Shown here one piece after another: positions 56,475-64,000 of a stretch of DNA of 64,000 nucleotides; position 1 is the first letter of the stretch, and every line of letters starts with the position of its first letter. Source of the DNA: JBBRHQ01 sp963738305 (GTDB lineage: Bacteria > Actinomycetota > Thermoleophilia > Solirubrobacterales > 70-9). The notes under the pieces were generated by a model. It was not told the DNA's origin. It saw only the letters and a list, made by a program, of their open reading frames with translations, and ran no database searches. A program made the position numbers and the translations under genes. The DNA is taken from NCBI GenBank assembly GCA_963738305.1, contig CAVTVU010000001.1:62001-126000 (forward strand), given 5' to 3'.

Positions 56475-57269
56475 ATGGCGGTACGGGAGCTATCGAGCGT
56501 CGACGGTGAGATCCGGCCCACGGCGGAGGCGTTCGTCCCGCTCAAGGACGACGGGCTCTACCGAGGTGACGGTGCCTTCGAGGTGATCCGCCTCTACGGC
56601 GGCACCCCCTACGCGCTGGACGAGCACCTCGACCGGCTCGAACGCTCGGCGCAGGCGATCCGGCTCTCCTTCGACCGCGGCGCCCTGGAGACCGAGATCG
56701 CGGCACTGCTCGCCGACCACGGCGACGGGGAGGCGCAACTCCGGTTGATCGTCACCCGCGGGGGGCGGCGGATCGCCCTCACCGAGCCATTGCCCGATCA
56801 CGCGGAGACCGTCACCCTCGCCTCCGTCACCTACGCGCCGACCGTGATCCTCAACGGGGTCAAGTCCCTCTCCTATGCCGCCAACATGCAGGCGACCCGG
56901 CTGGCGCAGGAGGCGGGAGCCGACGAGGCGGTGCTCGTCACCCCTGCCGGCACCGTTCTCGAGGCCCCAACCTCCACCCTGTTCTGGGTCTCGGCCGAGG
57001 ACGGCACGCTGCGCACCACCGAGCTCGCGGCGGGCGTCCTCCAGTCGATCACCCGGGAGCGTCTGATCGAGGAGATGCACGTCGAGGAAGGCTCCTTCGG
57101 CGTCGACGATCTCCGGGCCGCCCGCGAGGCCTTCCTGGCCTCCACCGTGCGAGAGGTGCAGGCGGTCTCCTCGCTAGACGGGCGCGCCTACCGATCAATG
57201 CCCGGCCCCCGCACCGAGGAGGCCGTGGCCGCGTTCGGGGGCGTCCTCGAGCGCCAGCTCGGCAGCTAG
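56475..57269 (+). CDS. Class IV aminotransferase (aminodeoxychorismate lyase/BCAT-like)
   Basis: 264 residues. PLP lysine in VKSLSYAANM, phosphate-binding RGDGAFEVIRLYGG, LDEHLDRLERSA, and the aminotransferase-IV signature LEAPTSTLFWV. Fold-type IV PLP enzyme, either 4-amino-4-deoxychorismate lyase or a branched-chain/D-amino-acid transaminase. TAGCCT (56461-56466) ends 8 bases before ATG. Confidence 0.85.
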   Translation: MAVRELSSVDGEIRPTAEAFVPLKDDGLYRGDGAFEVIRLYGGTPYALDEHLDRLERSAQAIRLSFDRGALETEIAALLADHGDGEAQLRLIVTRGGRRIALTEPLPDHAETVTLASVTYAPTVILNGVKSLSYAANMQATRLAQEAGADEAVLVTPAGTVLEAPTSTLFWVSAEDGTLRTTELAAGVLQSITRERLIEEMHVEEGSFGVDDLRAAREAFLASTVREVQAVSSLDGRAYRSMPGPRTEEAVAAFGGVLERQLGS

Positions 57270-57317
57270 GGAGCCCGGCGCTCGCCGGGGGCGCCGGGTC
57301 GGATAGCCTCGCGACGG

Positions 57318-58496
57318 ATGGACTTCGAGCTCACCGACGAGCAGCGATTGATCGCCGAGACCGCTCGCGAGTTCTCCGATCGCGAGATCCTGCCGCGGGT
57401 GCGCGAGAACGACCGCGCCGGGCGCTTCGACATCGAACTCGCCCGCAAGATCGGCGAGGTCGGCTATCTCGGGTCCCCGGTCTCCGAGGAGTACGGCGGC
57501 CGGGGGCTCGACTACATGGGCTACGGATTGATCGTCGAACAGATCGGCCGCGCCGACTCGGCCGCGCGCACGGTGGTCTCGGTCCAGACCTCGCTTGTCT
57601 GCGGCTCGATCGAGCGCTGGGGCAGCGATGAGCAGAAGCGCCGCCTGCTGCCCCGTCTCTGCTCCGGCGAGGCCTTCGGCTGCTTCGGGTTGACCGAGCC
57701 CGACACTGGCTCCGACGCCGCCAACCTCCGCACGCGAGCGAAGAAGACCGACTCCGGCTGGTCGATCAGCGGGCAGAAGATGTGGATCTCGCTCGGCAAC
57801 GTCGCCGAGGTGGCGCTGATCTTTGCTCAGACCGACCCGGAGAAGAAGCACCGCGGGCTGGCCTGCTTCCTCGTCCCCGCCGACAGCGACGGGTTCAGCA
57901 CGCAGGAGATCCACGGAAAGCTGGGGCTGCGGGCCTCCGATACGGCGTCGCTGGCGCTCGACGAGGTCGAGGTCGGAGAGGACGCGATGCTGGGCGAGGT
58001 CGGGGACGGCTTCAAGGTCGCGATGAGCGCCCTCGACGCCGGCCGCTACAGCGTCGCCGCCGGGTGCGTGGGGATCTGCGACGGCTGCGTCGACGCGTCT
58101 GTCTCCTACTCGACCGAGCGCAAGCAGTTCGGCGTTCCCCTCGCCCGCTTCCAGCTCGTCCAGGAGATGATCGCCGAGATGATCGTCAAACGCGACGCCG
58201 CCCGGATGCTCGTCTGGCGGGCCGCCGACCTCAAGGACCGCGGTCTCCCCAACACAACCGAGACCTCGGTCGCCAAGTACTACGCAACCGAGTCGGCGGT
58301 CGAGTGCGCCAACCTGGCGATCCAGGTCCACGGCGGCTCCGGCTACGTCGACGACTACCCGGTGGAGCGTTACCTCCGCGACGCCCGGGTCACGACCCTT
58401 TATGAGGGAACGTCGCAGATCCAGAAGCTGATCATCGGCCGCGCCGCGACGGGGATCAACGCGATGACTCCGATGACGGCTGACGACGAGGGCTAA
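57318..58496 (+). CDS. Acyl-CoA dehydrogenase
   Basis: 392 residues, three-domain acyl-CoA dehydrogenase: N-terminal helices (LTDEQRLIAETAREF), FAD/substrate motif GCFGLTEPDTGSDAANLRT, LGLRASDTASLALDEVEV, and the catalytic Glu in TLYEGTSQIQK. First step of beta-oxidation. TAGCCT ends 8 bases before ATG. It leads a run with enoyl-CoA hydratase and 3-hydroxyacyl-CoA dehydrogenase. Confidence 0.93.
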   Translation: MDFELTDEQRLIAETAREFSDREILPRVRENDRAGRFDIELARKIGEVGYLGSPVSEEYGGRGLDYMGYGLIVEQIGRADSAARTVVSVQTSLVCGSIERWGSDEQKRRLLPRLCSGEAFGCFGLTEPDTGSDAANLRTRAKKTDSGWSISGQKMWISLGNVAEVALIFAQTDPEKKHRGLACFLVPADSDGFSTQEIHGKLGLRASDTASLALDEVEVGEDAMLGEVGDGFKVAMSALDAGRYSVAAGCVGICDGCVDASVSYSTERKQFGVPLARFQLVQEMIAEMIVKRDAARMLVWRAADLKDRGLPNTTETSVAKYYATESAVECANLAIQVHGGSGYVDDYPVERYLRDARVTTLYEGTSQIQKLIIGRAATGINAMTPMTADDEG

Positions 58497-58508
58497 GCGG
58501 TCGCCGAG

Positions 58509-59270
58509 TTGGTCGAGACCTCGATCGACGGCCACGTCGCCCTGCTGCGGCTGAACCGGCCCGAGGCCCGCAACGCGCTCTCCCCGGAGATGATGGACGA
58601 GATCGCAGGCGCGCTGGAACGCCTCGATCCCGAGCCGGAGGTCCGCTGCGTGGTGATCGCCGGCAGCGACGAGGTCTTCGCCGCGGGCGCCGACATCAAG
58701 GCGATGAGCGAGCGCACGTTTCCCGAGGCCCTCTACCACCCGGCGGCGGCTTTCTGGAAGCGGCTGGGGGCAGTGAAGACGCCGATGATCGCCGCAGTGT
58801 CGGGCTGGGCGCTCGGCGGCGGCTGCGAGCTGGCGCTGGCCTGCGACATGATCGTCGCCTCTGAGACCGCCGAGTTCGGGCAGCCCGAGATCACCCTCGG
58901 GATCATCCCCGGGGGCGGCGGCACTCAGCGCCTGGCGCGGGTCCTGGGAAAGCAGCGGGCGATGGAGCTGGTCCTGACCGGCCGGCGCTTCGACGCGCTC
59001 GAGGCGGAGCAGCTCGGGCTGGTCAACCGGGTGGCGAAGAAAAAGGAGTGGCTGGAGAGCGCGATGGAGCTGGCGCAGACAGTCGCCCGTCGGCCGCCGC
59101 TGGCGGCGCGGCTCGCCAAGCAGGCGGTGGTCGCGGCTGATGAGGGCTCGCTATCGGCGGGGCTGGAGACCGAGCGCCGCCTCTACGAGCTGGCGATGGC
59201 GACCGAGGACCGAGTCGAGGGCATGCAGGCCTTCACCGAGAAGCGGCGGCCCAAGTTCCGCGGTCGCTGA
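58509..59270 (+). CDS. Enoyl-CoA hydratase
   Basis: 253 residues, TTG start. Crotonase fold: AAGADIKAM oxyanion loop, SGWALGGGCELALACDM and FGQPEITLGIIPGGGGTQRL, with both catalytic Glu in the usual positions (GGCE and PEITLG). Hydrates trans-2-enoyl-CoA. 12 bases after the acyl-CoA dehydrogenase stop. Confidence 0.92.
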   Translation: MVETSIDGHVALLRLNRPEARNALSPEMMDEIAGALERLDPEPEVRCVVIAGSDEVFAAGADIKAMSERTFPEALYHPAAAFWKRLGAVKTPMIAAVSGWALGGGCELALACDMIVASETAEFGQPEITLGIIPGGGGTQRLARVLGKQRAMELVLTGRRFDALEAEQLGLVNRVAKKKEWLESAMELAQTVARRPPLAARLAKQAVVAADEGSLSAGLETERRLYELAMATEDRVEGMQAFTEKRRPKFRGR

Positions 59271-59304
59271 GGTCAGTCAGGGCTGCGCGGATAACGTCCC
59301 CCCG

Positions 59305-60738
59305 ATGAGCGTCGAGCGGATCGGGGTCGTCGGGGCGGGGACGATGGGCGCCGGCATTGCCCAGCTCGCCAGTCTGGGGGGCTTCGAGACGTTCCTCCAC
59401 GACCCGGTGCCGGAGGCGCTGGGATCCGCACCGGATCGGCTGCGCTCGGCGCTGGAGAAGGGCACGGAGCGAGGACGCTGGAGCGCCGAGGAGGCCGAGG
59501 CCGCCCGGGAACGGCTGGAGCCGGCCGCGGAGATCGCGGACCTGGCCGGGTGCGATCTGGTGATCGAGGCGGCCCCCGAGGATCTCGCGCTGAAACGGGA
59601 GCTGTTCGCGGAGCTGGCCGACATCTGCGGTCCCGAGACGCTCCTTGCGACCAACACCTCGTCCCTCTCGGTGACCGCGATCGCCGCGGCGGTCCCGGAG
59701 CCCGGGCGCGTGGTGGGCATGCATTTCTTCAACCCCCCGGCCCTGATGCACCTGGTCGAGGTGGTGGCCGGCGACGACTCGGCCGAACCGGCCCTGTCGG
59801 CGACGACCGAGGTGGCCGAGCGGATGGGCCGCACCCCGGTTCGAGCCGCCGACCAGATCGGCTTCGTCGGCAACCGCTGCGCGCGGCCCTACTCGCTGGA
59901 GGGGTTGCGGCTGCTCGGGGCCCGGATCGCCGACCATGCGCAGATCGACCGCATCTGCCGCCTCGGCGGCGGCTTCCGCATGGGACCGTTCGAGCTGACC
60001 GACCTGGTCGGGATCGACGTCAACCTCGACGTTGCCACGTCCTTCTGGGAGCAGAGCTTCCACGAGCCGCGCTGGCAGCCGCACCCGATCCAGGCGCGGA
60101 TCGTCGCCTCGGGGAGGCTGGGCCGGAAGTCCGGGCGCGGCTACTACGACTACTCCTCTCCACCCCACCGCCCGGACGACCCTTCGCCGCCTGAAGCGAT
60201 TGCGGGTGCCGGATCGGACCTCGACCTCAGCGCCGCGGAGATCGCCGGCGACGGGTTCCGGGCGCTGCGGCTCGAGCGCGGCAGCCTCAACTCTCTCGGC
60301 CCGCGTGAGGACGCGGTCGGATTCGTGGCGCTACCCGACCTCAAATCGGCGAGGCTGGTCGAGTTGACCCGGGCCGAGTCGACGGGCGCCGAGACCGCCG
60401 CCGCAGCCGAGGCCTTCTTCGCCGCGCTCGGCAAGCAGGTCGAGTGGGTAGGCGACGCGCCGGGCCTGGTGCTCGGGCGGATCGTCGCCCAGCTGGTCAA
60501 CGAGGCGCACTTCGCCCTCGACGCGGGGGTGGCGAGCGCCGAGGACATGGACACCGCGATGCGGCTCGGCTTCAATTACCCCCGCGGCCCGTTCGAGTGG
60601 TGCGAGGCGATCGGGCCCCAGCGTGTGCTGGCGATCCTCGACGCGCTCCACGCCGGTCTGGGCGAGGAGCGCTACCGCGCCGCGCCGGCCCTGCGCCGCG
60701 CTGCCTCAGCCCAGACTCCGCCGGCGAAACGTCAATAA
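59305..60738 (+). CDS. 3-hydroxyacyl-CoA dehydrogenase
   Basis: 477 residues from ATG 59305 with TAACGT 7 bases upstream. NAD-binding GVVGAGTMGAGIAQLA, the ATNTSSLSVT loop, catalytic His in GMHFFNPPALMHLVEVV and two 3HCDH C-terminal domains (PFELTDLVGIDVNLDVA; GFNYPRGPFEWCEAIG). PaaH-like. Completes the beta-oxidation steps of this cluster; no thiolase is in the window. Confidence 0.92.
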   Translation: MSVERIGVVGAGTMGAGIAQLASLGGFETFLHDPVPEALGSAPDRLRSALEKGTERGRWSAEEAEAARERLEPAAEIADLAGCDLVIEAAPEDLALKRELFAELADICGPETLLATNTSSLSVTAIAAAVPEPGRVVGMHFFNPPALMHLVEVVAGDDSAEPALSATTEVAERMGRTPVRAADQIGFVGNRCARPYSLEGLRLLGARIADHAQIDRICRLGGGFRMGPFELTDLVGIDVNLDVATSFWEQSFHEPRWQPHPIQARIVASGRLGRKSGRGYYDYSSPPHRPDDPSPPEAIAGAGSDLDLSAAEIAGDGFRALRLERGSLNSLGPREDAVGFVALPDLKSARLVELTRAESTGAETAAAAEAFFAALGKQVEWVGDAPGLVLGRIVAQLVNEAHFALDAGVASAEDMDTAMRLGFNYPRGPFEWCEAIGPQRVLAILDALHAGLGEERYRAAPALRRAASAQTPPAKRQ

Positions 60739-60797
60739 GTCACCCTATTGGTGTCTTGGATACGTTTCGCGAGGCACGCTGGCTGTGGTCGGCAGCC

Positions 60798-61931
60798 TCA
60801 GGACCCGGCGGGGCGCTCGACCTGCCCGTATTTCATGCCCCCGTAGAAGAAGGCCGGCAGCACCGGCCACTGGCGCTTCCAGTCCGCCATCTCCGAGGAC
60901 GGCAGAACGTTGAGGAAGCGGGGGTCGCGGGGGTTCGGGTCGGCGAGGGCCTTCTCCTTGACCATCGAGTCGTACTGGTCGATCGAGTCCTCCAGCGTGT
61001 TGGAGTTGAGGATCACTTCGCGGCCGAAGAACTCGGCGGTCCGCCGCACACCGGGGATCTTCGAGAGGTGCGGATGCCAGGAGTCGGCGCTGACCCCGTT
61101 CTCGGAGCTGACCCAGACGCCGTCCTCGGTGTTGATGCACAGCGAGTGGTTGCCGTCGGTGTGGCCGGGGGTCCAGACCAGGGCGACGCCCTTGCCCAGC
61201 TCGACGTCGCCGTCGAGGAGGACGACCTTGTCCTCATCGACCCCGGCGATCCCGTCCTCGACGTACCAGGCCCATTGCATCGGGTGGATCGAGGAGAAGG
61301 TGTCCCATTCGCGCCGCTGGGTCAGCAGCTTTGCGTTGGGGAAGAGCGGGGCGACCGCCTCGGGGTGCTCCGGCGGGGGATCGCTTGAGCCCAGGATGAA
61401 GCGGACGTCCTGGACGTGGAGGTGGTCGAAGCTGACGAAGTCGACGTCCTCAGGCTGCAGCCCGGCCTCGGCCAGGGCGCTCGGCACCGTGTTCCAGATG
61501 GTCGAGAGCACCTTGTAGGTGAGGAACTCGCCGGCGGCTCCGGGCAACCGCTCCATCCGATCGATCATCTGCTGGTAGAAGGGTGCCTCCTGCGGCCCCT
61601 CGGTGACGGTCGGCTCATAGGCAAGGGTGCGCAGCTGGCCCTCGAAGTCCTCGTACTGCACGACCTGTAGCCGGTTGATGATGTTGATGTAGGGGTTGGG
61701 GCCGATCGCCGCGCCGCCGAAGGCGAACTTCAGCGGATACCCCGCGGAGGCGATGTCGACGGTGCGGATGCCGCGGACTCGGTTCTCGGGCGTCGCGAAG
61801 CGCTCCCGAAAGGCCGCCGCCGCCTCGCGGATCGCCGCTGGCCGGTCCCCTCTCGGCCAGGTCTCGTTTGCCTCCTCGAACTCGTCGAAGGGCCTCAACC
61901 CGACCTTCTCGGGACTCTCGATCGCGGCCAT
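60798..61931 (-). CDS. Metallo-beta-lactamase fold hydrolase
   Basis: 377 residues with GGAGG before the ATG. Metal motifs in the MBL order: SFDHLHVQDVR (HxH, altered from the usual HxHxDH), VWTPGHTDGNHSLCI with the third histidine, and LNSNTLEDS near the end. Larger than lactamases; similar to lactonase/alkyl-sulfatase-type MBLs. Substrate unknown. Confidence 0.82.
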   Translation of the reverse strand: MAAIESPEKVGLRPFDEFEEANETWPRGDRPAAIREAAAAFRERFATPENRVRGIRTVDIASAGYPLKFAFGGAAIGPNPYINIINRLQVVQYEDFEGQLRTLAYEPTVTEGPQEAPFYQQMIDRMERLPGAAGEFLTYKVLSTIWNTVPSALAEAGLQPEDVDFVSFDHLHVQDVRFILGSSDPPPEHPEAVAPLFPNAKLLTQRREWDTFSSIHPMQWAWYVEDGIAGVDEDKVVLLDGDVELGKGVALVWTPGHTDGNHSLCINTEDGVWVSSENGVSADSWHPHLSKIPGVRRTAEFFGREVILNSNTLEDSIDQYDSMVKEKALADPNPRDPRFLNVLPSSEMADWKRQWPVLPAFFYGGMKYGQVERPAGS

Positions 61932-61948
61932 TTTGAATCCTCCATTGA

Positions 61949-61965
61949 TCGCCGGCTTGCGGCGA
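61949..61965. terminator. Hairpin between trxB and the MBL gene
   Basis: TCGCCG (61949-61954) with CGGCGA (61960-61965), 5-base loop. Weak terminator for trxB. Confidence 0.3.
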
Positions 61966-61986
61966 CCAACTCTACCCGCGCGCGCC

Positions 61987-62994
61987 TCAGGCGTTCGGGG
62001 TCGGCGCGACCTCTACCGGCTCGCCGCCCTTCTGCCAGTGGGCCTCTGGCGAAGGCGGGGTGTCGCGCAGGTACCACTCGGCGTCCAGCGCTCCCATGCA
62101 GCCCGTGCCGGCCGCGGTCACGGCCTGGCGGTAGGTGTGGTCGACCAGGTCGCCAACCGCGAACACGCCGGCGAGGTCGGTGCGGGTCGAGCCGGGCTCG
62201 GTTACGACGTAGCCGTCCTCGTCGGTCTTCACGGCCCCGGCGACGACCTCCGAGCGCGGGATGTGGCCGATCGCGACGAAGGCGCCGTCGGCCTCGATCT
62301 CCTCGGTCTCGCCGGTCTCGGCGTTACGCAGCCGGACGCGCTCCAGCTTTCCGTCCTCCCCGGCGATGAACTCCTCCGGGACGAAGGGCGTCTTGAGGTC
62401 GATGTTGGGCCGCTCGACCGCGCGGTCGAACATGATCTTCGAGGCGCGGAACTCGTCACGGCGGTGGACGATCGTCAGCTCGCTCGCGTACTTGGAGATG
62501 AAGATCGAGTCCTCCATCGCCGAGTCGCCGCCGCCGACCACGATCACCTTCTGGTCCTTGAAGAAGGCGCCGTCGCAGACGCCGCAGGTCGAGACGCCTC
62601 GGCCGCTCAACTCCATCTCGCCCGGGATCCCGAACCGCCTCGGTTCCGCCCCCATCGCCAGGATCACGGTGCGGGCCAGATGCTCCTCGTCGCCGAGGAA
62701 GACCCGCTGGATGCCCCCGTCGGAGAGCTCGACCCGATCCACGTCGTCTGTGACGAAGCGTGTCCCGAAGCGCTCCGCCTGGGCGCGGAACTCGTTCATC
62801 ATCTCCGGCCCCATGATCCCTTCGGGGTAGCCGGGGTAGTTCTCGACGTCGGTCGTGTTCTGGAGCTGCCCGCCCCACTGGAACCCTTCGAAGACGAGCG
62901 GCTCGAGGTTGGCGCGGGCGGTGTAGAGCGCAGCCGTATAGCCGGCCGGCCCGCCGCCGATGATGATCACGTTCTCAACCTTCGGCTCTGACAT
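61987..62994 (-). CDS. trxB: Thioredoxin reductase
   Basis: 335 residues from ATG 62994. FAD motif VIIIGGGPAGYTAALYTARA, redox disulfide STCGVCDG, NADPH motif VIVVGGGDSAMEDSIF and C-terminal GVFAVGDLVDHTYRQAV. Standard low-Mr TrxB. Its ATG overlaps the upstream gene's stop (TGATG), so the pair is translationally coupled. Confidence 0.95.
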   Translation of the reverse strand: MSEPKVENVIIIGGGPAGYTAALYTARANLEPLVFEGFQWGGQLQNTTDVENYPGYPEGIMGPEMMNEFRAQAERFGTRFVTDDVDRVELSDGGIQRVFLGDEEHLARTVILAMGAEPRRFGIPGEMELSGRGVSTCGVCDGAFFKDQKVIVVGGGDSAMEDSIFISKYASELTIVHRRDEFRASKIMFDRAVERPNIDLKTPFVPEEFIAGEDGKLERVRLRNAETGETEEIEADGAFVAIGHIPRSEVVAGAVKTDEDGYVVTEPGSTRTDLAGVFAVGDLVDHTYRQAVTAAGTGCMGALDAEWYLRDTPPSPEAHWQKGGEPVEVAPTPNA

Positions 62995-64000
62995 CAACTC
63001 TCGCTCTCTGCTCTCAGCTCGTTCTGCGCACTGTTTCTCAGTCTCGCGGCCCTCTCGGATGTTACTTCATTTTGTGAAGTATTGGCGGACTCACGGGCCG
63101 GAGAAGGCACGTTGGACTCGTCCGTCTCGGCCGGGCGACCCTCCTGCTCCCAGCGGGCCACCGTGCGGCGCAGCTGGAAGAAGGCGACCAAACCGGGCGG
63201 GATGGGCAGCCAGAAGGCGATCACCCGGTAGGTGAGCACGGCGGCGAACACTTCGCCCTCGGGCACGCCGAACAGCAGGAAGGCGCCGATCATCCCGGCG
63301 TCGACCGCGCCCACGCCACCGGGGGCGAACGGGAACTAGGTTGGCCACCATGCCGAGGAAGAAGCCCTGCACGACGACCCCGACCGGGACGCTGAAGCCG
63401 AACGCCTTGAAGCTGGCCCAGAGGATCGCGATGTTGGCCGCCCAGAAGCCGATCGCGCCGGCCACGGCGAGCCCGCCGCGCGAGGGATGCCCGACCAGGT
63501 CGAAGGCGGTTCTCAGCCCATGCGAGGCGGTCGCCGGGACCGTGGCCAGTCTGCGCGCGAGCCCGGCCCTCCTGTGGCCCTGGGCGAAGCGGGCGATGCG
63601 GCGCTCGATGTCGTGCGGGATCAGCGCGATCGCGATCGCCAGGAGGATCACGATCGCCGCGATCGCCGCCGGGACGATCGTCACCTCGACCGCGTTCTCG
63701 CCGTTGAGCACCCCGGTCCGCAACAGGACCCCGCAGACGATCAGCGCCAGCGGGTACCAGATGTACTGGAGCGCCAGGAAGGCGACCATCCGGGTCGCCG
63801 ACTTCGCCGCCTCGGCATCCCCGCCTTGCGCAGCGCCCAGTAGGTGAGCGCGATTCCGCCGGCGCCGCCGGCGGAGAAGAAGCCGCGTCGCGGCGAGACC
63901 GGCCATGTTGATCTGGTAGGCCTCGCTCCAGGTGAGCGGCAGGACGTCGCCGCCGACGACGCCGCGGAAGAGGGCCACGTAGGTGGCGAAGGCGACGATC
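62994..64000 (-). CDS. YbhN-type flippase (LPG synthase TM domain), 5' end outside window, frame breaks
   Basis: Polytopic membrane protein, beginning outside the window: VALFRGVVGGDVLPLTWSEA, INMAGLAATRL, FLALQYIWYPLALIVCGVLL, FWAANIAILWASFKAFGFSV, VQGFFLGMVANLVP, MIGAFLLFGVPEGEVFAAVL, plus a basic/acidic tail. The typical FSAGGAGGIALTYWALRKAG and PFAPGGVGAVDAG motifs appear only after removing one base near 63870 and one near 63334; a further one-base gap lies near 63810. Lipid or polyprenol-sugar flippase family (LPG_synthase_TM/AglD-like). Coupled to trxB. Confidence 0.75.

Noticed and set aside
57195..58739. A 514-residue open frame opposite the acyl-CoA dehydrogenase and enoyl-CoA hydratase genes
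   Set aside because: It spans two unrelated well-supported genes and reads as Asp/Val/Arg-rich antisense of them.

Overview
The window is high-GC DNA with no phage or plasmid backbone. The best reading is a chromosomal segment of an actinobacterium of the class Thermoleophilia (Solirubrobacterales/Gaiellales type). Support comes from the lineage-typical paralogous small proteins that begin MSQENVE, an actinobacterial c-di-AMP riboswitch, GTG/TTG starts, and many genes with a TANNNT -10 box only 6-9 bases before the start codon (predicted leaderless mRNAs). No computation was run; every call comes from reading motifs, frames and spacing.

Layout. 0-10 kb: end of an EAL-domain gene, then clpX (apparent CTG start), a secreted beta-helix protein, a GNAT, an alpha/beta hydrolase, an M23 peptidase, clpP, a molybdopterin oxidoreductase and tig (one frame break). 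10-20 kb: a CtaG-like oxidase assembly protein, a zinc-ribbon membrane protein, a secreted dimethylformamidase-like protein, a ferritin-like protein, a GH15 glucosidase/trehalase, VOC proteins, hydrolases and unknowns. 20.4-24 kb: two adjacent surface proteins, one Pro/Ala-rich with a C-terminal membrane segment and one a Gly/Asn repeat protein with a 343-base internal duplication; a possible H-type pseudoknot lies between them. 25.5-29.3 kb: a scrambled accessory patch of whole and broken MSQENVE genes ending at tRNA-His. 29.3-36.6 kb: a lipoprotein, an RhtA/EamA exporter, a thioesterase, an FMN reductase, lon, marR and an ABC exporter, several of them frame-broken. 36.6-44 kb: a c-di-AMP riboswitch with a secreted M23-like protein, a large LuxR-type ATPase regulator and a second molybdopterin oxidoreductase. 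44-64 kb: tRNA-Arg, a large membrane protein, msrA, a 1-Cys peroxiredoxin, a PIN-toxin remnant beside tRNA-Pro, DUF1015, cobalamin adenosyltransferase, OsmC, SDR, NUDIX, rhodanese, a fatty-acid beta-oxidation run (acyl-CoA dehydrogenase, enoyl-CoA hydratase, 3-hydroxyacyl-CoA dehydrogenase), an MBL hydrolase, thioredoxin reductase and a YbhN-type flippase cut by the window end.

How it fits together. Proteostasis (Trigger factor, ClpP, ClpX, Lon) and thiol/oxidant defence (MsrA, peroxiredoxin, OsmC, rhodanese, TrxB) are over-represented among the housekeeping genes. Cell-envelope functions (M23 proteins, surface repeat proteins, flippase, lipoproteins) make up most of the rest.

Caveat. At least ten genes carry about twenty single-base frame breaks, many in G or C runs, while the same proteins read through perfectly if one base is added or removed. 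I interpret most of these as consensus errors rather than decay. Their coordinates are given for the whole gene.
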